The notes: a model not told the origin generated them from the sequence alone. DNA of 57,033 bases from an uncultured Blautia sp. (GCA_900542045.1 UQMI01000021.1:1-57033), one strand, 5' to 3'; shown: positions 27,801-36,381, counted from the first letter of the stretch. Translations and numbers: made by a program.

Positions 27801-27891
27801 CTATATCTGTGTGAAATCCTACCGGGATCTGGGAAATAGTAAACGGATCTACGGGGACTGGTCGAATATCGTAAGGGTGACGGTGCAATAA
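24841..27891 (+). CDS. Large secreted protein with Gly-rich repeats, Ig-like (BIG2) and FN3 domains
   Basis: The 1016-residue protein has a long signal peptide ending TLFPATAFA (cleavage after about residue 40). A Cys/His segment (CEHHPSHDETCGYTP...CAFDCEICG) and a triplicated FQNSS/FQNSG motif follow. Residues about 180-460 are Gly-rich repeats of the GGTVTATGG type, resembling a beta-helix. Then come a putative-Ig domain (about 465-538), three BIG2 domains (about 541-629, 632-713, 716-823; the third has a Ser-rich insert), an FN3 domain (825-920) and a second FN3-like end. There is no LPXTG anchor. GGAGG precedes the ATG. The GC-rich repeat region differs from its neighbours. Probably an adhesin or matrix protein. 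Confidence 0.85.
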   Translation: MRKQRKLLRSSRKSALMAQLIAMLLCLCLLVTLFPATAFAAFTAEEPDSGPPPSQNSLCEHHPSHDETCGYTPAAEGTSCAFDCEICGFQNSSFQNSGFQNSSETESELQALKTEQEQIPYIYYTFHEDSNILESQTGTAASAEVITETSTSWGSSGNSWYVVNTSVTISTRVTVTGSVHLILMDNTELTIEGGIQVEDPNSLTIYGQSGGTGQLTATGSGGAAVGIGGDAGIGGGGGETDGDGGNADSVTINGGTVTATGGGISESNTIGGTVLIYSGTVNATGGNSYQYDGGSGIGGSRVTIYNGYVDATGGSATARNGGRRGLYSGAGIGGDNSIVTIHDGTVNATSGSCSFFGTASIGGDNSTVTIYDGIVTADGGKSGSAGIGAGIGGNGGDGGNGGSVTIHGGTVTAIGGSGKNGGGGMGYGNGGNVNNVTINNGTLNNSGTLTGTVSGNAPPHITTASLNTGTVNTVYHAALASDPEATGWEITDGSLPDGLNLNENTISGTPTKAGTYSFTVKATNPGGSNSRQLSITIDSTLVTSVTLDRTNLSLTTGHATTLTAAVEPDDATSKNVSWSCSPGGIVAITPDPADSRKANITALATGTATITVTAADGSGKSASCTVTVSSPYYPVTGITLDQASLSLEKGNTATLHATVTPSYATNPTVTWFSSNETVAAVDRTGKVTAVGGGTAVITARAGSYSVSCTVTVTVPATGLTLDQTAFSLSVGGQGTLTAFLTPADATTQEILWTSSDPEVAAVEGSSTEAAESSSAEAGDSSTASTDSREAGMATVTAIGKGTAVITAATADGSLSASCTVTVPAVPSATALTVSGRTTSSVTLSWNAVEEAEGYTIWYRSEHETSVTRNIIWDGDTTTWTKTGLEPGTKYFFAIRSWVTDADGNYVFSEVSPTQRGTTKPESAVIQSATVTNGYVKVRLAGEAEGARRYSICYADSRNGFTKNDFQVGIRTSYTVRTMTPQLEPGTYYICVKSYRDLGNSKRIYGDWSNIVRVTVQ
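25104..25148 (+). repeat. Three 15-bp tandem repeats encoding FQNSS/FQNSG
   Basis: Three in-frame 15-bp units (25104-25118, 25119-25133, 25134-25148) encode FQNSS, FQNSG and FQNSS. Copy number could change without breaking the frame of the secreted protein. Confidence 0.8.
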
Positions 27892-27969
27892 AACAGGTTC
27901 ATGGAGATTCATACTCTATCATGCTCTTGTATTGCCATGCGGTTCTCAACGAATTGATTTGAAAAAAGG

Positions 27970-28009
27970 CTCTGGATTTGGGGAATTTTCTCAGATCCAG
28001 GGTTTTTTT
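27970..28009 (+). terminator. Terminator of the secreted-protein cassette
   Basis: CTCTGGAT (27970-27977) pairs with ATCCAGGG (27995-28002), 8 bp with one G-U pair, followed by T7 (28003-28009), about 80 bp after the stop codon. The rest of the gap up to 28190 shows no gene. Confidence 0.75.
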
Positions 28010-28191
28010 CTGTATAAGATCCTGCCATCCGTGCAAAAAAAATGAAGATTCTCGCAGAACAAAGAAGCGCATTACCGCAGCTATGAGAAAACCTGAAAAA
28101 ACTGGCGTCTGCAGCCGCCAGTCGGATTCTATCTGTTCCCTGTATCTTTTTTCACGGCTGCTGTCATAACCTTTGAGGGTTTGTCCGCAAC

Positions 28192-28220
28192 TTGAAACTC
28201 TCCGGAAGTTCCTATATAAT
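28192..28220 (+). promoter_or_regulatory. Promoter of the dual-HTH regulator gene
   Basis: TTGAAA (28192-28197), 17-bp spacer, TATAAT (28215-28220). The start codon lies 48 bp downstream. Confidence 0.8.
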
Positions 28221-28267
28221 AATTGATAAAAGCGAAAGGAATCCGTATTGATAAAGGCGGTGACAGA

Positions 28268-29479
28268 ATGAAAAATTATCTTTCTCTCCGGGAGGCAGCG
28301 GAAAAATGGGGTGTGTCTGAACGGAGAATCAATCAATACTGCAAAGAAGGCCGCATTCCCGGTGCACAGAAAATCGGAAAGGCCTGGGCGATTCCCATCC
28401 ACGCACAAAAGCCAGGTGACCCACGCCGGATGCAGCAGCGGGGAAAAAACGAACCGGCACAGGCGTTGCCTGTCAGACTGCTGGATCAGACAAACCTCAT
28501 GCCCCTGATGAACACGTCCTTCGCCCCAGGCCATTGTCTGGAAGCGGTGGATGCTATGTCCCCGGGCCCCCAGCGAGACATTGCCATGGCAGAATACCAC
28601 TATTTCAGCGGACAGCCGGAAGCGGCAGCAAAAGAGGCCGAATCCTATCTTGCCTGTCCTGACATGGGGGCACGGTTGTCTGCCTGCCTGATCTATGCCT
28701 ATGCCAACCTCTCATTGAAACGTATTCAGCGGGTCAGGTTTGCTCTAAGAGAATTGAACGTCTCTCTTGCAGACGCCGGAGAGCAAGTGCCCCTTTTCCG
28801 GGCAGCGGCGGCTTTTGTGGCATTTACCGGGACAGTGCTGTTACATCTGCCCCTTCCTGAAGAAATGCCGGAGGCTGAGAATTTTCTTTCTCTGCTGCCG
28901 CCGGGACTGCGTGCCTTTGCGCTGTATGTGCAGGCACACTATCTCTATCTGAAACAGGAATACTCTCACAGCGCCGGCATCGTGGAAGCCACCCTTGCCA
29001 TGGGCGCGGCCAACTACCCCATCCCTGCCATCTATCTGCACCTGGTAGCAGTTATGAATTATATGAGTATGAAGCAGCCGGAACGGGCTGAGGCTCATCT
29101 TCTGACAGCCTGGGAGATTGCACAGCCTGATGACCTCATTGAAGGTTTCGGAGAGCATCACGGACTTTTGGGAGCCATGCCGGAGGCGGTTATCAAACCA
29201 AAATGGCCGGAAGATTTTAAAAGAATTATCGACATCACCTATCGCTTCTCTTCCGGATGGCGCCAGGTTCATAATCCCATTACCGGCCATGATGTGGCGG
29301 ATGACCTGACTACTACAGAGTTTGCCATCGCCATGCTGGCAACCCGCAACTGGACGCCCCAGGAAATCGCGGAACATCTGAACATCTCCGCAAATACAGT
29401 CAAAGCCCACATTTCAGAAGCCATGCGGAAACTGAACGTGGAAAATCGAAAAGATCTCGCCAAGTTTATGCTCTTATAG
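28268..29479 (+). CDS. Regulator with N-terminal excisionase/MerR-type and C-terminal LuxR-type HTH
   Basis: The 403-residue protein starts at ATG 28268 (MKNYLSLREAAEKWGV), 8 nt after an AAAGGCGGTG site; a start at 28223 is less likely. Residues 1-45 match a winged MerR/excisionase-like helix-turn-helix (SERRINQYCKEGRIPGAQKI). The middle is helical and TPR/MalT-like (paired AxxxxA helices, with cysteines at DVLACP-like positions). The last 60 residues are a GerE/LuxR HTH (NWTPQEIAEHLNISANTVKA). A DNA-binding domain at each end is unusual. The DUF1638 gene follows 77 bp later on the same strand. Confidence 0.82.
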   Translation: MKNYLSLREAAEKWGVSERRINQYCKEGRIPGAQKIGKAWAIPIHAQKPGDPRRMQQRGKNEPAQALPVRLLDQTNLMPLMNTSFAPGHCLEAVDAMSPGPQRDIAMAEYHYFSGQPEAAAKEAESYLACPDMGARLSACLIYAYANLSLKRIQRVRFALRELNVSLADAGEQVPLFRAAAAFVAFTGTVLLHLPLPEEMPEAENFLSLLPPGLRAFALYVQAHYLYLKQEYSHSAGIVEATLAMGAANYPIPAIYLHLVAVMNYMSMKQPERAEAHLLTAWEIAQPDDLIEGFGEHHGLLGAMPEAVIKPKWPEDFKRIIDITYRFSSGWRQVHNPITGHDVADDLTTTEFAIAMLATRNWTPQEIAEHLNISANTVKAHISEAMRKLNVENRKDLAKFMLL

Positions 29480-29556
29480 GCGAATAGAACTGAAGCTGCA
29501 AATATTCTTCCGGCTGCACAGCCGGTTCCAAATACATAACAGAAAAGAGGCCGATC

Positions 29557-30201
29557 ATGAACGCAACGATTATCGCATGCAAAACACTGGAAAATGAATT
29601 GCAGGCTGCCATGGAAACTCTCTCCTGCACCTATCCCATCCTCTGGCTGGAATCCGGCCTTCACAATTTTCCCGAAAAACTCCACGCAGTCTTACAGGAA
29701 TCCCTGGACCAGTGTCACAGCGACATTGTCCTTATGGCCATGGGATTTTGCGGAAATTCGGTGGTTGGACTGCATACCGGGAATTTTCAGCTGGTGATCC
29801 CCCATGTGGACGACTGCATCTCCCTGCTCCTTGGCTCCATGGAGAACCGGGTGGAAGCTTCCGATCAGGGAAGTACTTATTTTCTCACAGAGGGGTGGCT
29901 GAAGGGAGAACGAAATATCTGGACAGAGTATGAATACGTCATGGAGAAATACGGAACCAGACGGGGAGAACGGATCTTTCAGACCATGTTCAAGCATTAC
30001 CGGCACATCGGGCTTCTGGATACACGCTGCTATGATCTGGCTCCCGCCAGAGCAGAATCACAGAAAATAGCGGATCAGCTTCGGCTGGATCTCCGAATAC
30101 TGACCGCTGACAACCATTATCTGACGGAATTGCTCTCCGGCAACTGGGATACGGAGAAATTTACCATAATCCCGGCAAATTCCTCCGTATCTACTTTTTG
30201 A
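29557..30201 (+). CDS. DUF1638 family protein
   Basis: The 214-residue protein shows the DUF1638 pattern: MNATIIACKTLENEL, LESGLHNFPEKL, MAMGFCGNSVVGL, IPHVDDCISLLLGS, and TYFLTEGWLKGE. The family is known mainly from corrinoid-dependent methyltransferase loci, but no such gene is present here. A hairpin (CCGGCTG-CAGCCGG region, 29510-29525) precedes it, and an AGAGG site lies before the ATG. Probably co-transcribed with the dual-HTH regulator. Function unknown. The 180 bp to the next, convergent gene hold only a short GCTGTTC/GAACAGC hairpin (30323-30339) without a T run. Confidence 0.85.
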   Translation: MNATIIACKTLENELQAAMETLSCTYPILWLESGLHNFPEKLHAVLQESLDQCHSDIVLMAMGFCGNSVVGLHTGNFQLVIPHVDDCISLLLGSMENRVEASDQGSTYFLTEGWLKGERNIWTEYEYVMEKYGTRRGERIFQTMFKHYRHIGLLDTRCYDLAPARAESQKIADQLRLDLRILTADNHYLTELLSGNWDTEKFTIIPANSSVSTF

Positions 30202-30382
30202 ATGCCGGCTTCCGCTTCTGTTCCCGCATACTGGAACTTTGAAAAGAGCAGCGCTGAAAAATTCATCAGAACTGCTCTCTCTCCTTCGAACAGACCCGCC
30301 TATTGCCCCACTGCTTTAAGTCGCTGTTCTTCGAACAGCAAAGCAACAACAATGCCCATCTGACCATCTGCCAGTTTTTCCT

Positions 30383-32959
30383 TCACTCCTCCTGCGGTAT
30401 GCCGGCCACCGCCCGGTTGGACACCGCATCCAGCCAGTAATAAAAATTCTCCGGCTCTCTGACCTGGACCATGCCCTGCAGTCTGGCGTGCTCCGGACAG
30501 ATTTCCAGAAACAGGTCCCGCTGGTCTGCAAACAGATCCGGCCGATAACAGATGGTCTTCTCATTGTTCCAGACTGCACCGTAGAAGATTTCTGCTTCCA
30601 CCAGATCCTGGAACATGTGGCTGCCATAGCTGAGTTCTGGCATATAGCCCACTTTCTGCTCGGATACCTCGCAGATTGCGGAGAAATTGGAAATGTCGCC
30701 AAAAGTCACCGGCACCCCCAGCTCCGGAGAAGAAGTGCCGATCCGCCCCGGCGTCATCAGCAGCAGGTTCTTATGGCTGTCCCTGTAATACCGGTTAAGC
30801 TTTCCCACAGCCGCTGCCACCTCATATTTCTGGGCATAGGGATACTGGTAATACCGGACCGGATCAATCTGCACCAGCACATCAATTTTCCGTTTTCCCG
30901 AAGGACCCATGGAGGAATCCAGGATATCCAGAAAAGTCTCCTGCAGATGCAGCTTTTTCAGATCTACCATCTCTCCCGTCTGTCCCAGATACAGAGGCCG
31001 GCACTGCAGCAGATTCATGACAAAATCGCCTTTCTCGTTCATATTTACCGTATATTCAATATCCACCGGATTGCCGTATACCATTTCCAGAGTCTTCAGT
31101 ACTTTCTGCATCAGTCCGGTAAATTGCTGCTGCTCCAGCAGTTTCTGACAGCTGACAAACCAGACTTCCCGGTATTTTCCCATCTGCCGCAGATAATTCT
31201 CTGCCTCCCAGTCGTGCTCCAGCACCATTTTCCGATACCACAGCGGCAGGCTTGGCAACAGATCTTCCAGAGTAACTTCCTTTAGTTCATTGGCCTGACA
31301 GTCCAGCACATCAATATTTCTCTGGGAATATTTATGCTTCTGTTCTACAGTAGTCAGTACTGTCACCGCCGGGCGATCCAGATTGGCCAGTCTGGGATAA
31401 TCTTCTTTCGTCCGGTCCACTGCCTTGGTTCCCAGTCCCATGACAATGCGGAGCATTCCCGCCTCCGGATTCATATCCGGGTACCATTTGTATGCACTGT
31501 GACTGTAGCCTACTCCCGCAGCTCCCGGCATATAGTATTTTCCATAATACGACCCGGATACGCGCTGTACCAGTATGGCCATCTGCTCATCCTTTTTTTC
31601 CAGTCCCCGGAGTCTCCGGTACTCCAAAGCGGAATAATCCATGGTGCTGGCATAGACCCGGCGCACGGCCTGCTCCAGTTCCTCCAGCCGCTTCTGGGGG
31701 CTGCCCTGATTGACACAGAACACTGACTCATATTTTCCGGCAAATGCATTGCCGAAACCATCTTCCAGAAAACTGGATGAACGGACGATAAAAGGATTCT
31801 GTCCGAAATATTCGATCAGATTCAGAAACTGCTCCCGTATCTTCGGCGGAAATGTGCCGGTCAGCAGATGCTCTTTCAGTTCCTCTGCCACTGCAAAATA
31901 ACCGTCCCTGGTTCTCTGCCGGATCCGCATCCGCCAGCAGTCATTGGACACGATATATGTATAAAATACATCCGATCCAATGTAAAATGAATCGTGAGGT
32001 TCATTGAACCCGGCAAATTCGGGGATTTCTGTCTCTGCGATTTTTCTGGCAAGCAGCATACCGCAGGCTTTTCCTCCGATGGCGCCGCTGCCCAGCATCC
32101 GGTCACGCAGCATAAAATAATCTTCTGGTTTGAAATACTGCTTTACCAGTCTCTTCAGCCGGGTATCCTTGGTCATGGTACTGTCTATCATCTGTTCTTC
32201 GGTATCTGCGCTGAAAATTCCCTGGGCGTATTCCATTTTTGCCATATTGAAGAAGCGGTCATGACTGTCGTAATTCTGGTCCTGGGTATTCAGCGAAACC
32301 TTCTGCAGGGTCTGATAATACCGGCTCATTCCCACACCGTCTTCCAACGTTATGAAATCTCTCGTGGATTTCCGATAACAGTGGGGCATGAACATATGCT
32401 CGGAATACCGGTTCCATACCTTCAGAGGATGGAAGTACACATAGTCTCCATTCGAAAACACGTCCAGTAAAAGCTGGGTAGTATCCCGGATCCTGGCCAC
32501 CGCGTCAAAAGAATGCCGTCCCCGCAGCAATGGGAAATAGGCCACCGTATCCAGTTCAAAAAGATAGGGACAGGTAACACGGAAAAAGTTTCCCATCATT
32601 AAATCGGTATACCACACAGACTGCAGTTCTGACAGACAGTCAAATACATAGAACGCATCTTTTCCCTGTCTGGTGATTTCTTCATGAATGGCTACGGTAA
32701 ATGCCTCAAATCCCCGGTCCGGATTGAATTCCCGCACCTGAATCCCGGTCAGATCCCGCAGCACCGGCTCGTGCTGGGCGAACCGGATATAAATCACATT
32801 TCTTTCTTCAGAAACTGCCTCCCGGGCAAAGGGCTCCGCAAACATACGGAATTCCTCAATATCCGTCACCTGCCACACCACATTATCTCCCAACCGAATG
32901 TAATCCAGAATCTCATCCATCTGCGGATACCCGCTGAAAATTTTATCAAACGCCGCCAT
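30383..32959 (-). CDS. PEP/pyruvate-binding (PPDK_N-like) domain protein with RecA/KaiC-like N-terminus
   Basis: The 858-residue protein has two parts. Residues 1 to about 270 resemble a KaiC/RecA-like domain that has lost its P-loop (FYVFDCLSELQSVWYTDLMM). From about residue 290 on it looks like the nucleotide-binding domain of PEP synthase/PPDK (GGKACGMLLARK near 294, FIVRSSSFLEDGFGNAFAGK near 395, GLGTKAVDRT, FVMNLLQCRPL). The phosphohistidine swivelling domain and the PEP-binding barrel are absent, so it cannot be a complete PPDK. AGGGAGG precedes the ATG. It is convergent with the DUF1638 gene. Function unknown; perhaps a regulatory phosphotransferase. Confidence 0.82.
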   Translation of the reverse strand: MAAFDKIFSGYPQMDEILDYIRLGDNVVWQVTDIEEFRMFAEPFAREAVSEERNVIYIRFAQHEPVLRDLTGIQVREFNPDRGFEAFTVAIHEEITRQGKDAFYVFDCLSELQSVWYTDLMMGNFFRVTCPYLFELDTVAYFPLLRGRHSFDAVARIRDTTQLLLDVFSNGDYVYFHPLKVWNRYSEHMFMPHCYRKSTRDFITLEDGVGMSRYYQTLQKVSLNTQDQNYDSHDRFFNMAKMEYAQGIFSADTEEQMIDSTMTKDTRLKRLVKQYFKPEDYFMLRDRMLGSGAIGGKACGMLLARKIAETEIPEFAGFNEPHDSFYIGSDVFYTYIVSNDCWRMRIRQRTRDGYFAVAEELKEHLLTGTFPPKIREQFLNLIEYFGQNPFIVRSSSFLEDGFGNAFAGKYESVFCVNQGSPQKRLEELEQAVRRVYASTMDYSALEYRRLRGLEKKDEQMAILVQRVSGSYYGKYYMPGAAGVGYSHSAYKWYPDMNPEAGMLRIVMGLGTKAVDRTKEDYPRLANLDRPAVTVLTTVEQKHKYSQRNIDVLDCQANELKEVTLEDLLPSLPLWYRKMVLEHDWEAENYLRQMGKYREVWFVSCQKLLEQQQFTGLMQKVLKTLEMVYGNPVDIEYTVNMNEKGDFVMNLLQCRPLYLGQTGEMVDLKKLHLQETFLDILDSSMGPSGKRKIDVLVQIDPVRYYQYPYAQKYEVAAAVGKLNRYYRDSHKNLLLMTPGRIGTSSPELGVPVTFGDISNFSAICEVSEQKVGYMPELSYGSHMFQDLVEAEIFYGAVWNNEKTICYRPDLFADQRDLFLEICPEHARLQGMVQVREPENFYYWLDAVSNRAVAGIPQEE

Positions 32960-33050
32960 TGTTACCTCCCTGTTTCTGCTGCCCTGCTATGCTCCGGGTG
33001 TCAAAAGATACCAGGCAGATTCTGACCTTTTGCCCCTGGTTTTCTTTAAC

Positions 33051-33104
33051 AAAAAAAGCAGAACAAAGAAATCCCATAAAGAACTCCTTTGTTCTGCTTT
33101 TTTT
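33051..33104 (-). terminator. Bidirectional-looking terminator after the two-component operon
   Basis: AAAAAAAGCAGAACAAAG (33051-33068) pairs perfectly with CTTTGTTCTGCTTTTTTT (33087-33104). The A/T arms provide a T run on both strands. On the minus strand it ends the adaptor-permease-regulator-kinase transcripts. Confidence 0.88.
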
Positions 33105-33212
33105 ACTATATCATAAATCAATGCCAAATTCAACAGAGGATTTGGAGAAGTCCTTCTGACCTTCTGAAAGCGGCGCCCGAAAACTCACCGTCACTGTCTG
33201 CTCCGAAGCCTG

Positions 33213-34478
33213 TTACAGCACGATCCGAAATTCAATGGATCTGCCGTCTCTGCTTTCCGCCGTTATCTTCCCCCGGTGCGCATTTACAATTTCCTTTACA
33301 ATGGAAAGCCCGATACCCGACCCGCCGGTCCGGGAGTTTCTCGACGCGTCCCGGCGATAAAAACGCTCAAACAGGCGCTCCTGATCTCCTTTTTCAATCT
33401 CTTCTACTGTATTATATATCGTGAGCACCGCTTTTTTCCCTTTTTTCTGCAGTGTTACACAGATCAGGCCCTGCTCTGGTGAATATTTGACAGCATTGTC
33501 CAGCAGAAGAGAGACCATCTGCCGGATCGCCGCCTCTTCTCCATGACAGGTAATCCCCGGTTCAAGATCCAGCTGAAATTTTTTTTCACCGGTTTTTTCC
33601 AAGATCCGAAAAGGTTCTGCCGCTTCCTGCACACTGTCTGAGAGAGAAAAATCCGTCATCTGTTCCGTTCTCTTTCCCTCATCCAGACGGGAAAGCATCA
33701 CCATCTGCTCTGTCAGGGAAGCCAGCCGTCCGGTCTGCTTGCGGATGCTGTCCAGCCAGGGAGATGCTCCGTTTTCCATTTCAAGCACCTCCGTATTGGC
33801 ATCGATGATCGTCAGAGGCGTTTTCAGTTCATGACTGGCATCTGTGATAAACTGCTTCTGTTTTTCATAGCTTTCCGCCACCGGGCGAAAGACCATCCTG
33901 GAAAAGAACAGAACCAGGGAAAACACCGCCAGGAGCCCCACAGCGGAAGCCACAAGGCTGTTCCGCACAAAGGACAGGACAACCGCATATTCCCGGCGGC
34001 AGTCCAGGAAGATCAGCAGCCAGCCCTCTTCCTCTTCCGTCTTCAGATACCGGTAACGGTCCACAAATCCAGTGCTGTTTCCGGATTCCCAGACCTGCTC
34101 CGCATAGGCAATGGCCGCCTCATCATCCACCGATGCAATATTCCTCGTATCCGCTGCGGTATACGCTCCTTCATCGTTCAGATTAACGGAAAAATACCGG
34201 GTCTCATAAGGGGTTTCCGGAGACAGAAACTCCGGCTACGGCTCTTCCGGTTCCTCTGCTTCTTCGCCGGGCTCTGCCAGCCGTTCCGGAAGATCCCGCT
34301 CACCCATCCGCTCCGGGAATTTCCCGTCATGGGAAGCCAGCATATGCAGCATACTGTCGGCACGCTCTGTCATCCGCATATAATTCATACCGATCATCAG
34401 TGCCACCACCACAGCCAGCACCGCAATGGTGGAGCACATGGCCACAAGGATAAATTTTCTCCGCAGTCCGCCTATCAT
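33213..34478 (-). pseudogene. Sensor histidine kinase interrupted by an in-frame TAG
   Basis: One frame runs from ATG 34478 to 33213, about 421 codons, but codon 81 is TAG (34236-34238). The 80-residue first part has a membrane helix (MCSTIAVLAVVVALMIGM) and ends in an acidic stretch. After the stop the same frame continues as PEFLSPETPYETRYFSV..., then a second membrane segment (SLVASAVGLLAVFSLVLFFS), H-box ASHELKTPL, N-box LLLDNAVKYSPEQG, and G-boxes GGSGIGLSIV. No shift is needed, so a point mutation (or sequencing error) is enough. Its ATG overlaps the response-regulator stop (ATGA). An internal restart at 34130 would lack the first membrane helix and much of the sensor. Confidence 0.85.
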
Positions 34479-35149
34479 GACCGTTCCTCCAGAAAATACC
34501 CCTGATTCCGCACAGCCCGGATGAAAACAGTAGCCTTCAGCGCTCCCAGCTTTTTCCGCAGATAAGAAATATAAACCCAGACCACATTCACTTCCACCGG
34601 ACTGTCGTATCCCCAGATCTTCTCCAGAAAACGTTCTGTAGGAATGATCTGTCCCAGATTCACCATCAGCAGCTCCATTAACTGGTATTCTTTATTCGTC
34701 AGCCGGAATTTTCCATAGGGAGAAGACAGTTCGAAGGCAGCCCGGTCCAGCGTCACATTGCCAGCCTGCAGAGCTGTGGGAACCTCCCGTGTCTGTCTGC
34801 GCAGCATTGCCCGGATCCTCGCCAGAAGTTCCTTCATGGCAAATGGTTTTCCCAGATAATCATCTGCGCCGGCATCCAGTCCATCCACCCGGTCATCCAC
34901 ACCGGATCTGGCTGTCAGCATCAGTACCGGCGTGGAGATTCCCTGCTCTCGTATTTTTTTCAGTACCGTGATCCCGTCCATTCCGGGCATCATGATATCC
35001 AGGATCGCTCCATCGTATTCCTGGGATTCCAGATAGGCCAGAGCATCCCTGCCGTTATCCGCCGCATCTACTGAATAATGATTGTGCTTTAATATTACCG
35101 TCAGAGCTTCCGAAAGCTCCCGTTCATCTTCTGCCAGAAGCAGCCGCAT
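34475..35149 (-). CDS. OmpR-family response regulator
   Basis: The 224-residue regulator has a receiver domain (LLLAEDERE, phospho-acceptor Asp 51 in ILDIMMPGMDG, Lys near GKPFAM) and a winged-helix output domain (RLTNKEYQLMELLM, VWVYISYLRKKLG). AGGAGG at 35162-35167 touches a GTG at 35161, so I prefer the ATG at 35149 (MRLLLAEDE), the usual start point of the family, although it is 12 nt away. It is 26 bp after the permease gene and overlaps the kinase by ATGA. It probably regulates the adjacent transporter genes. Confidence 0.93.
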   Translation of the reverse strand: MRLLLAEDERELSEALTVILKHNHYSVDAADNGRDALAYLESQEYDGAILDIMMPGMDGITVLKKIREQGISTPVLMLTARSGVDDRVDGLDAGADDYLGKPFAMKELLARIRAMLRRQTREVPTALQAGNVTLDRAAFELSSPYGKFRLTNKEYQLMELLMVNLGQIIPTERFLEKIWGYDSPVEVNVVWVYISYLRKKLGALKATVFIRAVRNQGYFLEERS

Positions 35150-35175
35150 ACGTTCCAACACCTCCTCCCTCTATC

Positions 35176-36381
35176 TTATCCTGAATACCGCAATGCATCA
35201 ATAGGTTTCTTTTTGGCAGCCTTATTGGCCGGATAGAGCCCGAATACCACTCCCACCAGGGCAGAAAATCCCACAGAAAACCATGCCACCTGGGGAGAAA
35301 TGGAAAAACTTATGGCATTTCCCGTGAGCTGTTCCACAATCTTCAAAATCACCGCGGCCAGCACAATGCCGATGCCGCAGCCCATCAAACTGACCATCAC
35401 CGCTTCTGTCAGAAACTGAAACAGGATGCTTCCCCGGCCGGCTCCAATGGCCTTGCGGATCCCTATCTCCCTGGTCCGTTCTGTCACTGATACCAGCATA
35501 ATATTCATGATACCAATTCCTCCCACCAGCAGAGATATTCCGGCAATGCCTCCCAACATCAAAGTCAGGGTTCCCGTAACTTCTTCCATGGCCTCCATGA
35601 CTGCAGACTGACTCACAATAGTAAAAGCTTCTTCGTCCTGGCCAAACCGTTCCAGCAGGATCTGTTCCAGCGTCATTTCTGCTTTGTCCATGGATTCCTC
35701 ACTGACGGAAGAAACATAGAACTGGGTGATATCCAATACACCGTCACTGATTCGCGTCATGGTGGAATAGGGAATGTACCCTTCCAGATTCACCGCTGTA
35801 TCGTCCTGGGAACTGCTTCCCATGCCTCCGGAAGAGGAACTGTCCTCTTCCAGCACTCCCACAATGAGGAACGGCCTTCCGTCCAGAGATATTTCCTCGC
35901 CTACGGCATCTGTCCTTCCCACCAGTTCTATAGCCGTATCTGCTGTGAGAACCACCACATAAGAACTATTGTCAATATCCGTCTGCTTTAAGTTCCTTCC
36001 AGAGGCAATCTCCAGATTCATGATCTCAAAATAGCTGCCTGTAGTACCGGTCAGACTCATACTGTCACTGGTATATCCTTTTTTGGCAGTTACACTGGTG
36101 CTGGATACAGGCGCCGCCGCTTCCAGATCCTCCTGTTCCAGAAGTTCATTAAACTCGCTGATCCGGAGCGGATTCTCCTTGTCATCTGAAATTGTCACTG
36201 TAAAATAATTAGCGCCAATCTCTGAAATCTGCCCTGTCACAGAATTCATGGCTCCATCTGCAATGGAGATCAGCACCACCAGAGCTACCACTCCTATGAT
36301 GATCCCCAACATGGTCAGAAAGCTTCGCAGCTTGTTGGCACACACAGAGTCCCATGCCATCTTTGCTGTCTGCAGTATCAT
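35176..36381 (-). CDS. MacB-type ABC transporter permease
   Basis: The 401-residue permease has the MacB layout: an N-terminal helix (LRSFLTMLGIIIGVVALVVL), a large extracytoplasmic domain (about 45-275, with a Ser/Gly-rich loop SSSSGGMGSSSQDD), and three C-terminal helices of the FtsX fold with ERTREIGIRKAIGA. Such proteins drive efflux of peptides or antimicrobials by mechanotransmission. They need an adaptor and an ATPase. The adaptor gene overlaps by 4 bp (ATGA), but no ATPase gene lies in this cluster. Confidence 0.92.
   Translation of the reverse strand: MILQTAKMAWDSVCANKLRSFLTMLGIIIGVVALVVLISIADGAMNSVTGQISEIGANYFTVTISDDKENPLRISEFNELLEQEDLEAAAPVSSTSVTAKKGYTSDSMSLTGTTGSYFEIMNLEIASGRNLKQTDIDNSSYVVVLTADTAIELVGRTDAVGEEISLDGRPFLIVGVLEEDSSSSGGMGSSSQDDTAVNLEGYIPYSTMTRISDGVLDITQFYVSSVSEESMDKAEMTLEQILLERFGQDEEAFTIVSQSAVMEAMEEVTGTLTLMLGGIAGISLLVGGIGIMNIMLVSVTERTREIGIRKAIGAGRGSILFQFLTEAVMVSLMGCGIGIVLAAVILKIVEQLTGNAISFSISPQVAWFSVGFSALVGVVFGLYPANKAAKKKPIDALRYSG

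Noticed and set aside
24397..27891. Cassette as a bacteriocin or toxin-immunity locus
   Set aside because: No leader peptide with double-Gly, no modification enzyme, and the large protein has only adhesion-type domains.
27899..28600. Minus-strand frame of 233 codons across the regulator promoter
   Set aside because: It crosses a clear terminator and promoter of the opposite strand and has no ribosome site or known motif.
30323..30339. Hairpin as terminator between convergent genes
   Set aside because: A 7-bp stem with a 3-nt loop but no T run on either strand.
34236..34238. TAG in the kinase as a pyrrolysine codon
   Set aside because: Pyrrolysine is restricted mainly to methylamine methyltransferases; no pyl gene or methyltransferase is in the window and the site is in a linker near the membrane. 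A nonsense mutation is simpler.
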